From the NCBI GenBank assembly GCA_963752755.1, contig CAVVZJ010000014.1, forward strand, positions 558,001-622,000: a DNA stretch of 64,000 nucleotides, read 5' to 3'. Under the pieces are notes generated by a model that ran no database searches, was not told the DNA's origin, and worked only from the letters and a program-made list of their open reading frames with translations. Within the stretch, counting starts at the first letter, position 1; the number at the start of each line of letters is the position of its first letter. This DNA is from CAVVZJ01 sp963752755. Its GTDB lineage: Bacteria > Planctomycetota > Planctomycetia > Isosphaerales > Isosphaeraceae. Position numbers and translations under genes: made by a program. Shown here in pieces: positions 61,101 through 64,000 of this stretch.

Positions 61101-63542
61101 ATGTTCAAGCCAGGCTTTCTCCGGGCCCGTTCCGGTGGCCTCAATTCCGTTCGCAAGCGGACTGAGGCCACGCGACTGGACGTCGAGGGCCTCGAAACGC
61201 GGTCGCTGCTGACCGCCACGTCGAGTCTCTCGGGGGGAGTGCTGACCATTCTCGGCGGCCCGGGTCCCGATCGAATCCAGGTGCAGGCCGACCCCGCCGG
61301 CAAGCAACTGCTGGTGAAGGACTCGGGCCGTGTCGTCGGTCAGTTCCCTTCTGACCAGGTCACCAAGATTGACCTTCAGGGGGGAGCAGGCAACGACGAC
61401 CTGAAGATCCTTCACAACGTCTACCAACCCGCGACCCTCGACGGTGGTCCCGGCAACGACCACCTCGGCGCCGGCAGCGGCAACACGAATCTCCTGGGAG
61501 GCGACGGCAACGACACCATGACCGGCGGTCGCGGCAACGACATCTTCAACGGCGGCGCCGGTGCCGACGAGATCATTGCCAGCGGCGGCGGCATCGACTT
61601 CGATCTCAAGTCCGGCCAGATCGTCGCGCCCAGGATCATCCCGGAGAATGCTCCGGCCACCCTCGCGGCCGCCGATGTCAAGTTGCTCCTCGACCGCGCC
61701 GCCGCCGCCTCGGCCAGCAATGACGGCATCATCGCCGTCGTCGATCGCCAGGGGCGGCCGCTGGGCGTCCGCGTCGAGAGCGGCGTCTCGCCCGCGATCA
61801 CGCAGAACCCCGACATGCTCGTCTTCGCCGTCGATGGCGCGATTGCCGAGGCCCGGACCGCCTCCTACTTCGCCAACGATACCGCACCGCTGACCTCGCG
61901 AACCGTCAATAGCCTCAGCCAGTCGACGATCACCGAGCGCGAGGTTAATTCGATCCCGAGTATCACGGACCCGAACTCCCCCCTGCGAGGCCCCGGCTTC
62001 GTAGCCCCGATCGGCCTGAAGTCGCACTTCCCGCCCGGCGTCCGCTATCAGCCCCAGGTGGACCTGTTCCTTATCGAGCACACCAACCGCGACAGTCTCG
62101 TGAATCCGGGCCCGGACCACATCAAGGGAACGGCTGACGACGTGCTCTTGCCCGAGCGGTTCAACGCCAATCCGAAATACGTGCCGCCGGGCAAGCAGAT
62201 CGCTGCGCCCGAGTCGTACGGCTTCGTCTCCGGCATCCGGCCCCAGGCGCAGGCCCGCGGCATCGCGACCTTGCCGGGCGGCGTGCCGCTGTATCAGAAC
62301 GGCCACTTCGTCGGCGGCATCGGCGTGTTCTTCCCCGGGCACGACCGGGTTCGCGTCCGAGGAGAATTCGATACCTCAACACCCCGATCCTCGATCCCGA
62401 GCAAGCCCGACCGCTCGCTCGAGGCCGAGACCATCGCCATCGCGGCCGCGGGCGGGATCAACGGGTTCTTCCCGGTCAACACGCTCAACGGCGTCCCGAA
62501 CAACGGTTTCCGCCTGCCGGCCGGTCGGATCGACCTCGTCGGGATCACGCTCGATATCTATGGCGGCCATGGATTCTACGAGGGTCTCCAGCACGTCCGC
62601 AACGAGGCCCGCCAGATCGGGCTCGGCACCGGCGATCCCAACTCCGGACAGGACCTCGAAGTCAACCCCGGCCCCGACGGCATCCCCGGCACGGCCGACG
62701 ACATCAAGTACCTCGACGGGATCACCGCTCCCAGCGGCTTCCTCGTCGCTCCCCACAACGGCGACGGCCTGACCGCCGAGGACGTCGTCCGGATCATCGC
62801 TCAGGGCGTCTATCAGGCCAACTTCACCCGCGCCGCGATCCGACTGCCGCTTGACCAGCGGACCAAGATGATCTTCTCCGTCACCGACCGCCAGGGTGAG
62901 GTCCTCGGCCTCTACCGAATGCCCGACGCCACCTACTTCTCGATCGAGGTGGCCGTCTCCAAGGCCCGCAATGCCTACTACTACGCCAACCCCGCCCTGC
63001 TCCAGCCCCAGGACCAGATTCCGGGTGTCCCGCCGGGCACCGCCTTCTCCGCACGGACATTCCGCTACGTCACACTCCCGCGCTTCCCGGAAGGCATCGA
63101 CCACTACCCGCCGGGTCCGTTCTCGATCCTCCGGGACGGCAACCTCATTCCCGGCACGGCCCTGGAGGCCGGTCCGCCGCAACCCGCCTCCGCCTTCCAG
63201 ACTGTGCAGGGCTACGATGCCATGCATCCTTCGACCAACTTCCGCGACCCGCAGAACGTGCTCAATCAGAGCGGTGTGGTGTACTTCCCCGGCAGCGCTC
63301 CGCTTTACAAGGACATCAACGGCGATGGCAAACCCGACCTCGTCGGCGGTCTGGGTGTCTCGGGGGATGGCGTCGATCAGGACGACGTGGTGACCTACTA
63401 CGCGACCGTCGGCTACAAGGTCCCGCCCGACGTCCCCCGCGCCGACCAGGTCATGGTCCGCGGCATTCGCCTGCCTTACCAGAAGTTCAATCGTCAGCCC
63501 TTCACCCCGCTCAATCAGCCGACCCAGAACGTCTTCAACTGA
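61101..63542 (+). CDS. Exported RTX-repeat/GlcG-HbpS-like heme-binding protein
   Basis: An 813-residue surface or exported protein. The N-terminus has the planctomycete-type signature LDVEGLETRSLLTA instead of a classical signal peptide. Residues about 100-170 hold calcium-binding nonapeptide repeats (GGPGNDHLGAGSG, GGDGNDTMTGGRGNDIFNGG, GAGADEI). Two GlcG/HbpS (DUF336) halves follow: LLLDRAAAASASNDGIIAVV with DRQGRPLGVRVESGV and, later, TRAAIRLPLDQRTKMIFSVT with DRQGEVLGLYRMP. Such domains bind heme or iron in HbpS. NPGPDGIPGTADD-type and DINGDGKPDL segments are further calcium-loop-like pieces. ATG 61101 follows AAGGGAGATCG. Location next to the decaheme/barrel genes is suggestive. Confidence 0.83.
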   Translation: MFKPGFLRARSGGLNSVRKRTEATRLDVEGLETRSLLTATSSLSGGVLTILGGPGPDRIQVQADPAGKQLLVKDSGRVVGQFPSDQVTKIDLQGGAGNDDLKILHNVYQPATLDGGPGNDHLGAGSGNTNLLGGDGNDTMTGGRGNDIFNGGAGADEIIASGGGIDFDLKSGQIVAPRIIPENAPATLAAADVKLLLDRAAAASASNDGIIAVVDRQGRPLGVRVESGVSPAITQNPDMLVFAVDGAIAEARTASYFANDTAPLTSRTVNSLSQSTITEREVNSIPSITDPNSPLRGPGFVAPIGLKSHFPPGVRYQPQVDLFLIEHTNRDSLVNPGPDHIKGTADDVLLPERFNANPKYVPPGKQIAAPESYGFVSGIRPQAQARGIATLPGGVPLYQNGHFVGGIGVFFPGHDRVRVRGEFDTSTPRSSIPSKPDRSLEAETIAIAAAGGINGFFPVNTLNGVPNNGFRLPAGRIDLVGITLDIYGGHGFYEGLQHVRNEARQIGLGTGDPNSGQDLEVNPGPDGIPGTADDIKYLDGITAPSGFLVAPHNGDGLTAEDVVRIIAQGVYQANFTRAAIRLPLDQRTKMIFSVTDRQGEVLGLYRMPDATYFSIEVAVSKARNAYYYANPALLQPQDQIPGVPPGTAFSARTFRYVTLPRFPEGIDHYPPGPFSILRDGNLIPGTALEAGPPQPASAFQTVQGYDAMHPSTNFRDPQNVLNQSGVVYFPGSAPLYKDINGDGKPDLVGGLGVSGDGVDQDDVVTYYATVGYKVPPDVPRADQVMVRGIRLPYQKFNRQPFTPLNQPTQNVFN

Positions 63543-63576
63543 GCGGATCGCTCCCAAGAGCAAGCGGCGCTCTCCG

Positions 63577-63599
63577 ACCCCGAGCGCGGGCCTCGGGGT
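63577..63599. terminator. Hairpin after the RTX/GlcG gene
   Basis: ACCCCGAG (63577-63584), loop CGCGGGC, CTCGGGGT (63592-63599): perfect 8-bp stem, 35 bases after the stop. A short TTTTCC follows about 10 bases later. Plausible terminator. Confidence 0.5.
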
Positions 63600-63744
63600 T
63601 GGTTGACGCCTTTTCCCTGGACCGCTTCAACCACACCCTCCTGCCAGGCCGATACTCCCGACGTGCATCCACGGCGCCGCCGGAGGCGGCCATGTGGGGA
63701 ACCCGGGAAAGGTCGGGCCGGCCTTCCGGCCAGGAGGGGTCGTC

Positions 63745-64000
63745 ATGCGGCATGTGGAAAGTTGCATCCTGTTGGCCACGTTGATGATCGGGCTTCGAGG
63801 CAACCCGGCCCTGGCGGGTCCGTTTGAGGGGCCGGAGCATCAACACGGCCCCGAATGCGACCACGAGCATCCCGTCTACATGCACGAACCGCGTGAGAAC
63901 GACAAACACTCCCGGCTCCGCGACCTCTTCCAGCACAATATCCCCAAGGACGCCGGCGCCGAGGCCGCTTACTACGCCCGCCATACCCAGGCCAGAGCCG
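63745..64000 (+). CDS. His-rich exported protein, partial at the window edge
   Basis: An open frame of 85 codons that runs off the right edge. ATG 63745 has a strong ribosome binding site (AGGAGGGG, 63732-63739). The product begins with a signal peptide (CILLATLMIGLRGNPALA, cut before GPFEG), then a histidine-, glutamate- and aspartate-rich stretch (EHQHGPECDHEHPVYMHEP) that could bind metal, and LRDLFQHNIPKDAGAEAAYY. Family unknown from the visible part. Confidence 0.6.
   Translation, partial: MRHVESCILLATLMIGLRGNPALAGPFEGPEHQHGPECDHEHPVYMHEPRENDKHSRLRDLFQHNIPKDAGAEAAYYARHTQARA

Overview
The window looks like chromosomal DNA of a planctomycete, most likely of the Isosphaeraceae type. This is an inference from the strongly GC-rich sequence, many C-X2-C-H multiheme proteins, an exported protein opening with the LExRxLL-type signature common in that phylum (ETRSLL near 61200), and the mix of Gfo/Idh oxidoreductases, TIM-barrel sugar epimerases and Uma2-type proteins. 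I saw no rRNA, tRNA, CRISPR array, insertion sequence or phage gene.

Layout. 0.2-13.9 kb holds housekeeping and metabolic genes: glycerate kinase, thiL, tsaE, an AAA+ ATPase, an ALDH7-type aldehyde dehydrogenase, a RoxA-like diheme lipoprotein, a PhzF-family enzyme, a PMT-type glycosyltransferase and a mannose-6-phosphate-isomerase-like cupin. 13.9-22 kb holds a Uma2-type protein, a sugar oxidoreductase/epimerase group, mscL and typA. A 780-base gene-free stretch follows, with a phased 11-bp tandem repeat. 22.7-26.3 kb has an esterase, a FIST sensor protein and an exported protein. 26.7-31.2 kb is a system II cytochrome c maturation pair (ResB, CcsA). 31.1-38.7 kb, on the minus strand, is a tight operon: diheme b-type membrane protein, decaheme cytochrome c, NuoE-NuoF fusion, and a ferredoxin/cyclic-nucleotide-domain protein. 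39-50.7 kb is carbohydrate oxidation (GH15, gnd, zwf, opcA, GH63 glucosidase, polyphosphate glucokinase), with a pentaheme cytochrome inside it. 50.9-54 kb has two more pentaheme paralogues. 54.2-60.5 kb, minus strand, has a decaheme cytochrome fused to an LVIVD-type beta-propeller, preceded by a predicted outer-membrane beta-barrel. 61.1-63.5 kb encodes an exported RTX/GlcG-HbpS-like protein, and a His-rich exported protein runs off the right edge.

How it fits together. I count 37 covalent-heme motifs in six proteins, plus a maturation system. The most interesting reading is an envelope electron-transfer system: NAD(P)H is oxidised in the cytoplasm by the NuoEF fusion, electrons pass through an unusual iron-sulfur/CAP protein to two b hemes that span the inner membrane, then to an anchored decaheme cytochrome. 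A second module, barrel plus decaheme-LVIVD protein, could carry electrons through or at the outer membrane. The sugar-oxidation genes could supply reductant. The coupling is inference; the motifs and gene order are directly visible.

Caution. At least 17 genes are broken by single frame breaks, most of them the kind a one-base insertion causes, and they become dense after 44 kb. Restored frames give well-conserved proteins, so I treat them as consensus errors and annotate the whole gene span.
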